This document shows, piece after piece, positions 16,181-25,753 of a stretch of DNA of 64,000 nt. This stretch comes from Acidimicrobiales bacterium (GTDB lineage: Bacteria > Actinomycetota > Acidimicrobiia > Acidimicrobiales > Iamiaceae): positions 62,001 through 126,000 of the forward strand of contig DASZTW010000017.1 of the NCBI GenBank assembly GCA_035547835.1, in the 5' to 3' direction. The number at the start of each line of letters is the position of its first letter. Position 1 is the stretch's first letter. A program made the translations under genes and the position numbers. Under the pieces are notes generated by a model. It saw only the letters and a program-made list of their open reading frames with translations, did not search any database and was not told the origin of the DNA.

Positions 16181-16654
16181 TTGGCGTTCTTCCTCCGGCG
16201 TTCGGTGAAGCGGCGCGGCGACGGCAACTTCGACCTGCGGATCGGGACGGAGGAGCGCGAGCTGTTGGTGCGCTTGATGGACGACTTCCAGACCGCGCTC
16301 GACGAGGAAGCTGACGACCCGTCGCTGCGCCGGTTGTTCCCGCCGACGTACGGCGACGACGCCGTGCTCGAGGCCGGATTCCAGATGATGGCCGGCGACG
16401 ACTTGCGGCGCTCACGGATCGAGGCCGCGGCGACCGTGGCCGAATCGGCGCGCCGCGATCGACTCACCGAAGACGAAGCGGTGGCGCTGGCCCAGGCGCT
16501 CAATGCCGTGCGGCTGGTGCTCGGCACTCGGCTCGACATCGACGAGGAAGGCGGCGAGCCGCCGCCGCCCGACGACCCCTCCGCGCCGGCTTGGCACCTG
16601 TACCACTACCTGAGCGCGCTGCTCGGCGAACTCGTCGACGCGCTGGCCGGATGA
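16181..16654 (+). CDS. DUF2017 family protein
   Basis: A soluble 157-aa acidic protein of the DUF2017 family, found beside clpS in many actinobacteria. Its molecular role is not established. It shows the family pattern of an N-terminal EERELLVRLMDDF helix, a central LRRLFPPTYGDD segment and a helical C terminus ending in YHYLSALLGELVDALAG. The start is a TTG nine bases after the clpS stop; a GTG eight codons later is possible. A terminator-like hairpin follows immediately. Confidence 0.85.
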   Translation: MAFFLRRSVKRRGDGNFDLRIGTEERELLVRLMDDFQTALDEEADDPSLRRLFPPTYGDDAVLEAGFQMMAGDDLRRSRIEAAATVAESARRDRLTEDEAVALAQALNAVRLVLGTRLDIDEEGGEPPPPDDPSAPAWHLYHYLSALLGELVDALAG

Positions 16655-16657
16655 ACC

Positions 16658-16683
16658 GCGGCCCGGCCTCGGGGTCGGGCCGC
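16658..16683 (+). terminator. Terminator-like hairpin after ctaA-clpS-DUF2017
   Basis: An 11-bp stem with one G-T wobble (16658-16668 with 16673-16683) and a TCGG tetraloop starts four bases after the DUF2017 stop. No T-tract follows. Confidence 0.55.
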
Positions 16684-16763
16684 AGCGGTGCCCGTGGCCC
16701 CGATCTGGCTGGCAGGTCACCGGCGGCCTGCTGCTAGAGTGCCCCTTCGCCCAACGGGTCTGA

Positions 16764-16836
16764 GCCCCCATCGTCCAGCGGCCTAGGACGCCTGCCTTTC
16801 ACGCAGGTAACACGGGTTCGAATCCCGTTGGGGGTG
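16764..16836 (+). tRNA. tRNA-Glu (TTC)
   Basis: A complete cloverleaf: acceptor GCCCCCA/TGGGGGT with a G-T closing pair, D-arm GTCC/GGAC, anticodon TTC in CTTTCAC, and T-arm ACGGG-TTCGAAT-CCCGT. The 3' CCA is not encoded. It is the first of three closely spaced tRNA genes. Confidence 0.96.
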
Positions 16837-16861
16837 CGAGACCACAACCGAATCACCTCCA

Positions 16862-16936
16862 GGTCCCGTGGTGCAGTTTGGAGTGCACGCCGCCCTGTCA
16901 AGGCGGAGGCCGCGGGTTCAAATCCCGTCGGGACCG
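16862..16936 (+). tRNA. tRNA-Asp (GTC)
   Basis: The acceptor GGTCCCG pairs perfectly with CGGGACC, the anticodon is GTC in the loop CTGTCAA, and the T-loop is TTCAAAT. CCA is not encoded. It follows tRNA-Glu by 25 nt. Confidence 0.96.
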
Positions 16937-16938
16937 CG

Positions 16939-16976
16939 GGTCGAGCTCCGGCTCGACCTCGGCCGCTCACGCGGCC
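16939..16976 (+). other. Two small hairpins between tRNA-Asp and tRNA-Phe
   Basis: GGTCGAGC/GCTCGACC (loop TCCG) and GGCCGC/GCGGCC (loop TCAC) follow each other directly after tRNA-Asp. They may be a partial terminator or processing signals in a tRNA precursor. Confidence 0.4.
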
Positions 16977-17000
16977 ATCGGCCGTCACGTGCGGCTGCCG

Positions 17001-17073
17001 GGTCGGGTAGCTCAGTTGGCAGAGCACGCGCCTGAAAAGCGCGGGGTCACCGGATCGACGCCGGTCCCGACCA
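17001..17073 (+). tRNA. tRNA-Phe (GAA)
   Basis: The acceptor GGTCGGG pairs with CCCGACC, the D-loop is the standard AGCTCAGTTGGCAGAGC, the anticodon GAA is in CTGAAAA, and the T-arm is ACCGG/CCGGT with the loop ATCGACG. CCA is not encoded. Confidence 0.95.
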
Positions 17074-17081
17074 CCTCATCG

Positions 17082-17110
17082 CACCGCCCGGGCTTCCGGC
17101 CCGGGCGGTG
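17082..17110. terminator. Perfect 12-bp hairpin shared by tRNA-Phe and malic enzyme
   Basis: CACCGCCCGGGC at 17082-17093 pairs with 17099-17110 around the loop TTCCG. It begins nine bases after tRNA-Phe and 39 bases beyond the malic enzyme stop on the opposite strand, so it probably ends transcription from both sides. Confidence 0.7.
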
Positions 17111-17148
17111 GCGCGTCCGGGCGACCGTCGACCGTGCGTCGCGGACCG

Positions 17149-18570
<1,422 letters not shown>

Positions 18571-18650
18571 CTGCGTGACGGTACTCGCAGGGCCTTTGTC
18601 GCTCCCAAGTGGCGCCCTCGACCAGCCGGTGGGCTGACGGTGACCGGCCG

Positions 18651-18672
18651 GTCGCGGCAGCAGCGCCGCGGC
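18651..18672 (-). terminator. Possible terminator of bldC
   Basis: A GTCGCGGC/GCCGCGGC stem (8 bp with one wobble, six-base loop) lies about 40 nt beyond the bldC stop and upstream of the malic enzyme gene. It is weak evidence on its own in such GC-rich DNA. Confidence 0.3.
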
Positions 18673-18712
18673 GCACTGGCAGCCCGGCGGGCCGGCCGAC
18701 CGGCTCGGGTGC

Positions 18713-18955
18713 TCAGTAGCGGTCGGCCTCGTGCGACATCTCGTCGAGGCAGCGCCGGATTTCCGAGGCACGGAAACGGCGGTGACCGCCGAGGGTGCGG
18801 ATGGCGTGGAGCTTGCCGGCTCTCGCCCAGCGTGTGACCGTCTTGGGGTTCACCCGGAACATCGCGGCGACCTCGGCGGGCGTCAACAGGGCTTCGTTGC
18901 CGTTGACGTCGTCGGTGACAGCGTCGTGCGTGCTGTCGTTTGGGGTGTCGCTCAT
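18713..18955 (-). CDS. bldC: BldC-type MerR-family DNA-binding regulator
   Basis: A small (80 aa) winged-helix regulator. The stretches LLTPAEVAAMFRVNPKTVTR and AGKLHAIRTLGGHRRFR match Streptomyces BldC almost residue for residue. BldC binds head-to-tail on DNA direct repeats and delays development in Streptomyces; in a non-sporulating relative the regulon is unknown. The protein has only the DNA-binding domain and no effector domain, as in BldC. The ATG has a good GGAGA Shine-Dalgarno site. The divergent dehydrogenase gene recalls the Streptomyces bldC-vdh neighbourhood. Confidence 0.92.
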   Translation of the reverse strand: MSDTPNDSTHDAVTDDVNGNEALLTPAEVAAMFRVNPKTVTRWARAGKLHAIRTLGGHRRFRASEIRRCLDEMSHEADRY

Positions 18956-19007
18956 TTGGGTTCTCCGTTTGTTCGATTCGAGCGGCGTGGAGGATCTGGG
19001 GTGCAGA

Positions 19008-19027
19008 TACCTTCTGTGCTGAAGGTA
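19008..19027. promoter_or_regulatory. Perfect dyad between bldC and the dehydrogenase gene
   Basis: TACCTTC and GAAGGTA are separated by TGTGCT, a 20-bp dyad with 7-bp arms in the 160-bp divergent intergenic region. It lies 53 bp from the bldC start and 89 bp from the dehydrogenase start. It looks like an operator for a dimeric regulator. BldC itself prefers direct repeats, so a different protein may bind here. Confidence 0.45.
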
Positions 19028-19115
19028 CCGACCTACCCCTAAGTGGTCGATAGCCCATTCGGGCCATTTCCGGCATCCAGATCGCCGCCGGCCAGGCGGC
19101 GGTACCCTCGATTCC

Positions 19116-20258
19116 GTGACACTCGACACTGCCAACGATGCCAGTTTGACCGTCGAGAGTGGGCGCGGGCCAGAGCTGGCGCCGCAGGGGGTGTTCGACC
19201 ACGCGCAGATGGAAGGCTTCGAGCAGATCGCGTTCTGCCACGAGCCGACCACCGGGCTGCGCGCCATCGTCGCCATCCACTCCACCACGCTGGGCCCGGC
19301 GCTCGGCGGAACCCGCTTCAAGCCGTACTCGTCGGAGCAGGCGGCGATCACCGACGCCTGCCGCCTGGCCCGAGGGATGACGTACAAGCACGCCGTGTCG
19401 GGCCTCGACCACGGCGGCGGCAAGGCCGTGATCCTCGGCGATCCGAACGTCCTCCGGAGCGAGGCGTTGCTGCGTGCGTACGCACGTTTCGTCGACGGCC
19501 TCGCCGGGCGCTACCTCACCGCGGAAGACGTCGGGACGACCCAGGCCGACATGGACCTCGTGCGCCGCGAGACGCCGTACGTCACCGGGGTCAGCGAGTC
19601 GCTGGGGGGCTCCGGCGACCCGTCCCCCGCCACGGCGTGGGGCGTCTGGGCCGCCATGCGAACCATCGGCGAGCGGCTGTGGGGCGACGCCGACTACGCC
19701 GGGCGGCACGTGGTGGTGTCGGGCGTCGGCAAGGTGGGCCGAGCGCTGGTGGAGCACCTCGCCGCGGCCGGTGCCCGCCTCACCGTCGCCGACGTCGACC
19801 CCGCCGCAGTCCGCTGGGCGGCCGAGCAGCACGGCGCCGCGCCGGTCGACCCGGCCGAGGCCCACAAGGTGTCCTGCGACGTCTTCGCGCCGTGCGCCCT
19901 CGGCGGGGTGCTGAGCGAGACGACGGTCCCGGAGCTACGGTGTGCAGCAGTGTGCGGATCGGCCAACAATCAGCTCGCTGACAGTGCAGATGGTCGTCGT
20001 TTGGCCGATATCGGTGTGCTGTATGCACCTGATTTCGTCGTGAATGCAGGCGGAGTGATCAACATCGCTGAGGAGCCCGCCGGCTATGACCACGACCGTG
20101 CCTGGCAGCGCATCTCCGGCATCGCCGACACGCTGCACCGCGTGCTCGATCGAGCCGAGCACGACCACTCCACGCCCGCCGAAGCAGCCGACCGGCTGGC
20201 CGAGGACCGCATCGAAGCCATGGCGCGGGTCCAGCGCATCCGCACCAGCCGCACCTGA
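19116..20258 (+). CDS. vdh: Glu/Leu/Phe/Val dehydrogenase, probably valine (branched-chain) dehydrogenase
   Basis: NAD-dependent oxidative deaminase that turns a branched-chain amino acid into its 2-oxoacid. The catalytic Lys motif MTYKHAVSGLDHGGGKAVI is present near 87-108, followed by the dinucleotide fold VVVSGVGKVGRALVEHL near 205. The length of 380 aa suits Leu/Val/Phe dehydrogenases rather than the longer glutamate enzymes. A GTG start is used. The next gene encodes a 2-oxoacid dehydrogenase E1, which fits a route from valine, leucine or isoleucine to acyl-CoA. The exact substrate is not determined by sequence alone. Confidence 0.88.
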   Translation: MTLDTANDASLTVESGRGPELAPQGVFDHAQMEGFEQIAFCHEPTTGLRAIVAIHSTTLGPALGGTRFKPYSSEQAAITDACRLARGMTYKHAVSGLDHGGGKAVILGDPNVLRSEALLRAYARFVDGLAGRYLTAEDVGTTQADMDLVRRETPYVTGVSESLGGSGDPSPATAWGVWAAMRTIGERLWGDADYAGRHVVVSGVGKVGRALVEHLAAAGARLTVADVDPAAVRWAAEQHGAAPVDPAEAHKVSCDVFAPCALGGVLSETTVPELRCAAVCGSANNQLADSADGRRLADIGVLYAPDFVVNAGGVINIAEEPAGYDHDRAWQRISGIADTLHRVLDRAEHDHSTPAEAADRLAEDRIEAMARVQRIRTSRT

Positions 20259-20299
20259 CATCGGGCCGGGGAGGCCCGCCCACCACCTTGGGGGACACG

Positions 20300-22594
20300 A
20301 TGGCCAGATCGACCAACCCGGCAAAGCGCACGACCAGCGCCACCCGCACGGCCCGCTCACGGACCTCGACCCGCAAGTCGTCGACCGCCGCCGAGTCCGA
20401 CCCGACCGCGGCCACCTTGGCCGCCGCGAGCAACGGCGACGGCACCGCGGAATCGGCGGCACACCGCACGGCCCGCCGACCGCACCAGCCCGCGGGCGAC
20501 GATCTGGCCCGCCTCCACCTCCACGATCGTCACAGCGACCTCGGGCTGACCGACGACGACCTGGTCGGCATGTACTGGTCGATCCTCCTGGCGCGGCGCC
20601 TCGACCAGAAGATCTGGGGTCTGAACCGGATGGGCAAGGCGCCGTTCGTGGTCAGCGCCCAGGGCCACGAGGGGGCACAGGTGGGCTGCGGGTGGGCGTT
20701 GCGCGGCGGCGAGGACTGGGTGCTGCCGTACTACCGCGACACCGCGCTCATGCTCAGCCTCGGCATGTCGGCCGAGGAGATCCTGCTCGGCGTGTTCGCC
20801 CGTGCCGCCGACCCCAGCTCCGGCGGGCGCCAGATGCCCAACCACTGGGGCCACGCCGAGCTCAACATCGTCACCGGCTCGTCGCCGATCGCCACGCAGC
20901 TCCCCCACGGCGCAGGCCTGGCCTACGCCACGAAGCTCGCCCGCGACGGCAAGGTGGTCGCCTGCTTCTTCGGTGAAGGCGCCACCTCGAAGGGCGACTT
21001 CCACGAGGCCCTCAACTTCGCCGGCATCCACGACCTGCCGATCGTGTTCGTGTGCGAGAACAACGGTTACGCGATCTCCGTGCCGATGACCAAGGAGTCC
21101 GCCGTCGACAACGTGGCCGATCGGGCGCACGCCTACGGGTTCGGCGGCGTGATCGTCGACGGCAACGACCCCGTCGACGTGTACCGCTCGATGCACATGG
21201 CGCTGCGGCGGGCCAGAGCCGGGGAGGGTCCGACCCTGCTCGAGTGCAAGACGTACCGCTACCTTGCCCACACTTCCGACGACGACGACCGCACGTACCG
21301 CTCACCCGAAGAGATCGAGGCTTGGAAGCGCAAGGACCCGCTGCGCCGCATGAAGCAGTACCTCATCGAGCAGCGACTGCTGTCGGAAGCCGAAGAGGAC
21401 CGGCTCGAGGCCGAGGTCACGTCGCACATCGAGGCCGCGACGGCCGCCGCAGAAGCTGCCGAGCCGCCCTCGCCCGCCGACGCGTACCGCCGGGTGTTCG
21501 CCCGCCCCCTCCGCCGACTCGCGGGGGCGGCCGCCGACCTCGGCGACCATGTCGACCCGCTGCCGGCGGCGACCGAGCCCGAGCCCGACCCCGCCACCGA
21601 CGGCCCCTGCACCGAGCGCAACATCGTCGACACCGTCCGCCAGACACTCGACGACCTGCTGACCAACGACCCCCGCACGCTGGTGCTCGGCGAGGACGTC
21701 GGACCCCGTGGCGGGGTGTTCCGCGCCACGGATGACCTCGCCGCCAAGCACGGCGGCGGCCGCGTGCTCGACACGCCGCTGGCGGAGTCGTCGATCATCG
21801 GGATCGGCATCGGGCTGGCCGTCGCCGGCCTGCGGCCCATCGTGGAGATCCAGTTCGCCGACTTCATCCATTCCGGTTACGACCAGATCGCCAGCGAAGC
21901 TGCCCGTATCCACTACCGATCCAACGGCGCCTTCGACGTGCCGCTCGTCATCCGCGCGCCCTGGGGCGGTGGCGTGCACGGCGCGCTCTACCATTCGCAG
22001 TCCATCGAGGCCACCTACGCGCACGTGCCGGGACTGAAGGTCGTCGCACCGTCCACCCCTGCCGACGTCGCCGGGCTGTTGCGCTCGGCCGTCGACGATC
22101 CTGACCCCGTGTTGTTCCTCGAGCACAAGAAGACGTATCGGCTCGTGAAGGGCCCCGTGCCCGATCGCATGGATTGGACGGTGCCGATCGGCCTCGCGTC
22201 GATCGCCCGGGCCGGCACCGACTGCACCGTGGTCACGTACGGACTCCACCGTCACTTCGCAGTCGAGGCCGCGGATCGGCTGGCGCCCGACGGCATGTCG
22301 GTGGAGGTCGTCGACCTGCGAACCATCGCGCCGCTCGACACCGACACGGTCGTGGCGTCGGTGTGCAAGACCGGCCGCTGCCTCGTGGTCCACGAAGACA
22401 ACCGCAGCTTCGGGGTGGGCGCGGAGGTGGCCGCGCTGGTGGCCGACGAGTGCTTCTACGACCTCGACGCACCGGTCCGGCGCCTGGCCACGCCCGATGT
22501 GCCCGGGTTCCCGTTCGCGGCGCCCCTCGAAGCCGAGCTCACCATCGACGCCGCGCGCATCGAGGCGGCCCTCCGCGACTTGCTCTGCCACTGA
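20300..22594 (+). CDS. Fused E1 alpha-beta subunit of a branched-chain 2-oxoacid dehydrogenase
   Basis: Thiamine-diphosphate-dependent decarboxylase component. The alpha part (about 75-400) shows the ThDP motif GDG...NN as GEGATSKGDFHEALNFA then CENNGYAIS. The beta part (about 435-764) shows LGEDVG, FADFIHSGYDQI and APWGGGVHGALYHSQ. Most bacteria make two chains; here they are one 764-aa protein joined by a Pro/Glu/Asp linker. The first 70 residues are a Thr/Ser/Ala/Arg-rich extension, probably disordered. The ATG follows GGGGGA. E2 and E3 are not in the window. Its position after the amino acid dehydrogenase supports branched-chain substrates. Confidence 0.9.
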   Translation: MARSTNPAKRTTSATRTARSRTSTRKSSTAAESDPTAATLAAASNGDGTAESAAHRTARRPHQPAGDDLARLHLHDRHSDLGLTDDDLVGMYWSILLARRLDQKIWGLNRMGKAPFVVSAQGHEGAQVGCGWALRGGEDWVLPYYRDTALMLSLGMSAEEILLGVFARAADPSSGGRQMPNHWGHAELNIVTGSSPIATQLPHGAGLAYATKLARDGKVVACFFGEGATSKGDFHEALNFAGIHDLPIVFVCENNGYAISVPMTKESAVDNVADRAHAYGFGGVIVDGNDPVDVYRSMHMALRRARAGEGPTLLECKTYRYLAHTSDDDDRTYRSPEEIEAWKRKDPLRRMKQYLIEQRLLSEAEEDRLEAEVTSHIEAATAAAEAAEPPSPADAYRRVFARPLRRLAGAAADLGDHVDPLPAATEPEPDPATDGPCTERNIVDTVRQTLDDLLTNDPRTLVLGEDVGPRGGVFRATDDLAAKHGGGRVLDTPLAESSIIGIGIGLAVAGLRPIVEIQFADFIHSGYDQIASEAARIHYRSNGAFDVPLVIRAPWGGGVHGALYHSQSIEATYAHVPGLKVVAPSTPADVAGLLRSAVDDPDPVLFLEHKKTYRLVKGPVPDRMDWTVPIGLASIARAGTDCTVVTYGLHRHFAVEAADRLAPDGMSVEVVDLRTIAPLDTDTVVASVCKTGRCLVVHEDNRSFGVGAEVAALVADECFYDLDAPVRRLATPDVPGFPFAAPLEAELTIDAARIEAALRDLLCH

Positions 22595-22693
22595 GCGCGG
22601 CCCCTGCCAGCGAGCTCGGAGAGGCAGAACCGAGGGGGAGATTGGACGGGCCGGGGTGAATCTACCCAGACGGCCATCCCGGCCGCCGGAGCC

Positions 22694-23269
22694 ATGCCTC
22701 GCCGTCACCGTCCCCGTCGCCGCCACGACCGGCGTGCTGCCGCAGCGTTCGCCGTGGCAGCCGTGGTGCTGCTCGCCGCCGGGCTGTGGCTGCTCACGGG
22801 GCGCGCCGCGTCGCACTCCACCGCCACGCCGGACACGCGCGAATCGGTCCGCTCGTTCGGCGGCATCCCCGGCGCCGACGTATCTCCTCTGTCGCAAGGC
22901 GACGACAGCCCGACCACGTTGCCGGGTGCGATCGGTGCCTTCTGCCAGCAGATCCACCAGCTGTATGTGCTGCGACCCCAGCTCAAGTACGCGTACAAGA
23001 TCGGCAACTTCTTGCTGTACCAGTCGATCGTCGACGAGTTCGCGCTCCAGACCAGCTACTTGACACCGATCGCGCCTTCCGACGTCGCAGCCGACACGCA
23101 GGCGCTGGTCAAGAACGTCGACGACTTCAAGGAAGTCGTCGACCGCTCCACGAGCCTGGCGCCCATCACCGGCTACATGAACGCCAACTTCCCGTGGATC
23201 CTGAACGACGCCGTACCTTGGCTGACGTGGGTGGCGTCGTACTGTCCGCTCACGACGTTCCACCCGTGA
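22694..23269 (+). CDS. Hypothetical secreted or membrane-anchored protein
   Basis: No family recognised. A very basic N terminus (MPRRHRPRRRHDRR) leads into one hydrophobic segment at about 15-38 that could be a signal anchor, then a Ser/Thr-rich spacer and a roughly 130-residue helical domain containing two Cys (GAFCQQIHQLY and VASYCPLTT), which might form a disulfide outside the cell. GGAG lies just before the ATG. It sits between the E1 gene and a methyltransferase gene and shows no link to either. Confidence 0.75.
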   Translation: MPRRHRPRRRHDRRAAAAFAVAAVVLLAAGLWLLTGRAASHSTATPDTRESVRSFGGIPGADVSPLSQGDDSPTTLPGAIGAFCQQIHQLYVLRPQLKYAYKIGNFLLYQSIVDEFALQTSYLTPIAPSDVAADTQALVKNVDDFKEVVDRSTSLAPITGYMNANFPWILNDAVPWLTWVASYCPLTTFHP

Positions 23270-23310
23270 CCAGCCCGTCCCGCGACCCGCTCCGAGGAGC
23301 CCCAACCGAC

Positions 23311-24051
23311 ATGTCCCGAGACACCGACACCAGCCCGGCGCGCCAGGGCCCCCCTGACCTCGTGCGGGTGCTGCTGGAGGAGCGACCTTCGCTCCACGGC
23401 CAGGACGTGCAAGCTCCCGTGAACTGGCAGCTCGGCGATCAGCTGCTTCACTGGCTCGACGAGCACCTACCCGACGGCGCGCGGACGCTCGAGACCGGGT
23501 GCGGCTACTCGACGCTCGTGTTCGCGTCGCGAGCTGCCCACCACACCGTCGTGTCGCCGATCGGCGCCGAGCACGATCGGGTGCGGGCGTGGTGCGACGA
23601 GCACGGCCTCGACCACACTTCGGTGCGGTTCGTGTGCGAGCCGTCGCAGGCGTTCCTGCCGCGGGCCTGGGCCGCCTCGGAGCTCGGGGAGCTCGATCTG
23701 ATCCTCATCGACGGCGACCACGCCTACCCCGCGGCCGGGATCGACTGGTACTACAGCGCGCCGGCGCTCAAAGTGGGCGGCCTGTTGATCGTCGACGACA
23801 TCGCGATCCGTGCCTGCGGGCACCTCGCCGACTTCCTCGCCGCGGAGAAGGGTCTCTGGGAGAGCGTCGCGACCCTGAGCGACGCGACGGTGTTCCGGAA
23901 GGCGTCGCCGGCGGCCACCGAGTTCCGTCCCTGGGACTCCCAGCCCTGGAACCGGCGGCGCGTCACGGCGGCTGACGTCGTCCAGCGGGTCAAGTCCCGG
24001 ACCAGGATCCGCAGCAGGATCCGCGCCCGGCGGTCAGCCCGGACGAGCTGA
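23311..24051 (+). CDS. Class I SAM-dependent methyltransferase
   Basis: A 246-aa predicted methyltransferase. The SAM-binding glycine motif is LETGCGYSTLVFASRA and the acidic post-II motif is LDLILIDGDHAYPAAGIDWY, which is close to the capsular/LPS methyltransferase (Methyltransf_24) pattern. The C terminus is strongly basic. I chose the ATG after CCGAGGAGC; a GTG that overlaps the preceding stop, 45 nt upstream, is an alternative. The substrate is unknown; a small secreted-protein gene lies just before it. Confidence 0.8.
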   Translation: MSRDTDTSPARQGPPDLVRVLLEERPSLHGQDVQAPVNWQLGDQLLHWLDEHLPDGARTLETGCGYSTLVFASRAAHHTVVSPIGAEHDRVRAWCDEHGLDHTSVRFVCEPSQAFLPRAWAASELGELDLILIDGDHAYPAAGIDWYYSAPALKVGGLLIVDDIAIRACGHLADFLAAEKGLWESVATLSDATVFRKASPAATEFRPWDSQPWNRRRVTAADVVQRVKSRTRIRSRIRARRSARTS

Positions 24052-24098
24052 ACGCGCCTGGCTCGTCGCGGTCGGCGCGGACCGGCACCGCCTCCGCG

Positions 24099-24692
24099 TC
24101 AGGCGACGTCGCGCTCGAAGGGGAAACCGAGGTCGGGTGCGCCGAGCAGCGGGCGGAACGCGATCCCCGCTTCCTTCGCCATCGCCTCGCACGTACCGCC
24201 CCGGTCGAGCACCGGCACCAACATGACGGGCACGGCGCCCGCCTCCCGCACCACTTCGGCGGCCTCGAGCATCGACACCCCGCGGGTGACGGCGTCCTCG
24301 GTGATGGCCACGCGGTCGCCCGGAGCGAGCGCACCGGCGATGCGGCCGCCGCCGCCGTGGTCTTTGACTTCCTTGCGGACGCTGAACGCCTTCAAGAAGC
24401 GGCCGCGGGTGGCAGCGATCCCGGCGGTGGCGAACGCGGCGGCGTCGGCGCCCATGGTGAGCCCGCCGAGCGCGGTGATCTCGGGCGGGAGGATCGACAG
24501 CAAGGCGTCGGCCACGAGCAGCATGCCGTCGGGACGGCACGTGGTCTGCTTGGCGTCGCAGAACCAGTTGGTGCGCTTCCCGGACTTCAGCACGAAGTCA
24601 CCGACCTTCACCGAGTGCTCGAGCAGGTGGTCGCGCAAGCCCACGAACGGCACGTCGTCGGGTGGGGTCGACGGTTGGAGCGGAACGCTCAT
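24099..24692 (-). CDS. pyrE: Orotate phosphoribosyltransferase
   Basis: Joins orotate to PRPP to give OMP in pyrimidine synthesis. Family features are FVLKSGKRTNWFCDAKQ near 30, the flexible catalytic loop VRKEVKDHG near 110, and the PRPP loop VAITEDAVTRGVSM near 135. The 197-aa length is typical. The ATG overlaps the purM stop (ATGA), so it is coupled to purM, an unusual purine-pyrimidine pairing in one operon. It could in principle be a general phosphoribosyltransferase, but the loop motifs favour PyrE. Confidence 0.88.
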   Translation of the reverse strand: MSVPLQPSTPPDDVPFVGLRDHLLEHSVKVGDFVLKSGKRTNWFCDAKQTTCRPDGMLLVADALLSILPPEITALGGLTMGADAAAFATAGIAATRGRFLKAFSVRKEVKDHGGGGRIAGALAPGDRVAITEDAVTRGVSMLEAAEVVREAGAVPVMLVPVLDRGGTCEAMAKEAGIAFRPLLGAPDLGFPFERDVA

Positions 24693-25753
24693 GAGGTGAA
24701 CGTGACCTTGCCGGCGCCGGCGACGAGGCGGCCCACGGGCGTGGCGCCTCGGAGCCCGTGGCTGCGCAACACGTCGAGAGCGCGGTACTGGTCGTCTTCG
24801 GGCACCACCACGATCATCCCGATGCCGAGGTTGAAGACCTTGGCCAGCTCGTCGGGGTCGATGGCTCCCAGGCGTTGGATCTCGCCGAAGATGCGAGGCG
24901 GTTCCCACGTTCCCTGGTCGATGACCGCGTCGACACCCGCCGGCAGGATGCGAACCAGGTTGCCGGGGATGCCGCCGCCGGTGATGTGGGCCACGGCCCG
25001 CACGTCGACGACGCGCTGCAGCGCGAGGACCGCCGGCGCGTAGATGACCGACGGCTCGAGCAGCTCATCGGCCAACGTGTGATGGGCGCCCTCGAATGCC
25101 GGGTCGCGGAGCTCGCGGCCGGCCACGTCGAACAACACGCGGCGGGCCAGGGAATAGCCGTTGGAACGCAGGCCTGGCGAGGGCAGCCCGATCAGCACGT
25201 CGCCGGCCGCGGCACGCGACCCGGTGATGAGCTGGTCGCGCTCGGCGACCCCCACCGCGAAGCCCACGAGGTCGAACTCCCCCGCCTCCATGGCGCCGGG
25301 GTGTTCCGCCATCTCACCGCCGATCAGCGCGCAGCCCGCCTGCCGGCAACCTTCGGCCACGCCTTCGACGAGCTGCTCGATGTGATCGGGCTCGAGCTTG
25401 CCGACCGCGATGTAGTCGAGGAAGAACAACGGCTCGGCGCCCTGGCACACGAGGTCGTCGACGCACATGGCGACGAGGTCGACCCCGATCGTCTCGAAGC
25501 GCCCGGTGGCTTGGGCGATCAGGGCCTTGGTGCCGACACCGTCGGTCGACGACACGAGCACGGGCTGACGGAAGCGGTGCGACGGGAACGCGAACAGGCC
25601 ACCGAAGCCGCCGATGTCGCCGATGACCTCTGGCCGGAACGTCGAGCGGACCTTGTCCTTGATGCGGTTGACGGCCTCCTCGCCGGCGTCGATGTCGACA
25701 CCTGCACCGGCGTACGTCTCACCCACCGGCGCGACCCCGACGGCGGACGTCAT
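24689..25753 (-). CDS. purM: Phosphoribosylformylglycinamidine cyclo-ligase (AIR synthase)
   Basis: Fifth step of de novo purine synthesis: closes the imidazole ring of FGAM with ATP. Conserved signatures include STDGVGTKALIAQATGRFE near 70, GVDLVAMCVDDLVCQGAEPL, GGEMAEHPG and SPGLRSNGYSLAR. The length is 354 aa. The gene begins inside the 3' end of purF (35-nt overlap) and ends over the pyrE start, so purF-purM-pyrE form one tightly packed unit. Confidence 0.95.
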   Translation of the reverse strand: MTSAVGVAPVGETYAGAGVDIDAGEEAVNRIKDKVRSTFRPEVIGDIGGFGGLFAFPSHRFRQPVLVSSTDGVGTKALIAQATGRFETIGVDLVAMCVDDLVCQGAEPLFFLDYIAVGKLEPDHIEQLVEGVAEGCRQAGCALIGGEMAEHPGAMEAGEFDLVGFAVGVAERDQLITGSRAAAGDVLIGLPSPGLRSNGYSLARRVLFDVAGRELRDPAFEGAHHTLADELLEPSVIYAPAVLALQRVVDVRAVAHITGGGIPGNLVRILPAGVDAVIDQGTWEPPRIFGEIQRLGAIDPDELAKVFNLGIGMIVVVPEDDQYRALDVLRSHGLRGATPVGRLVAGAGKVTFTS

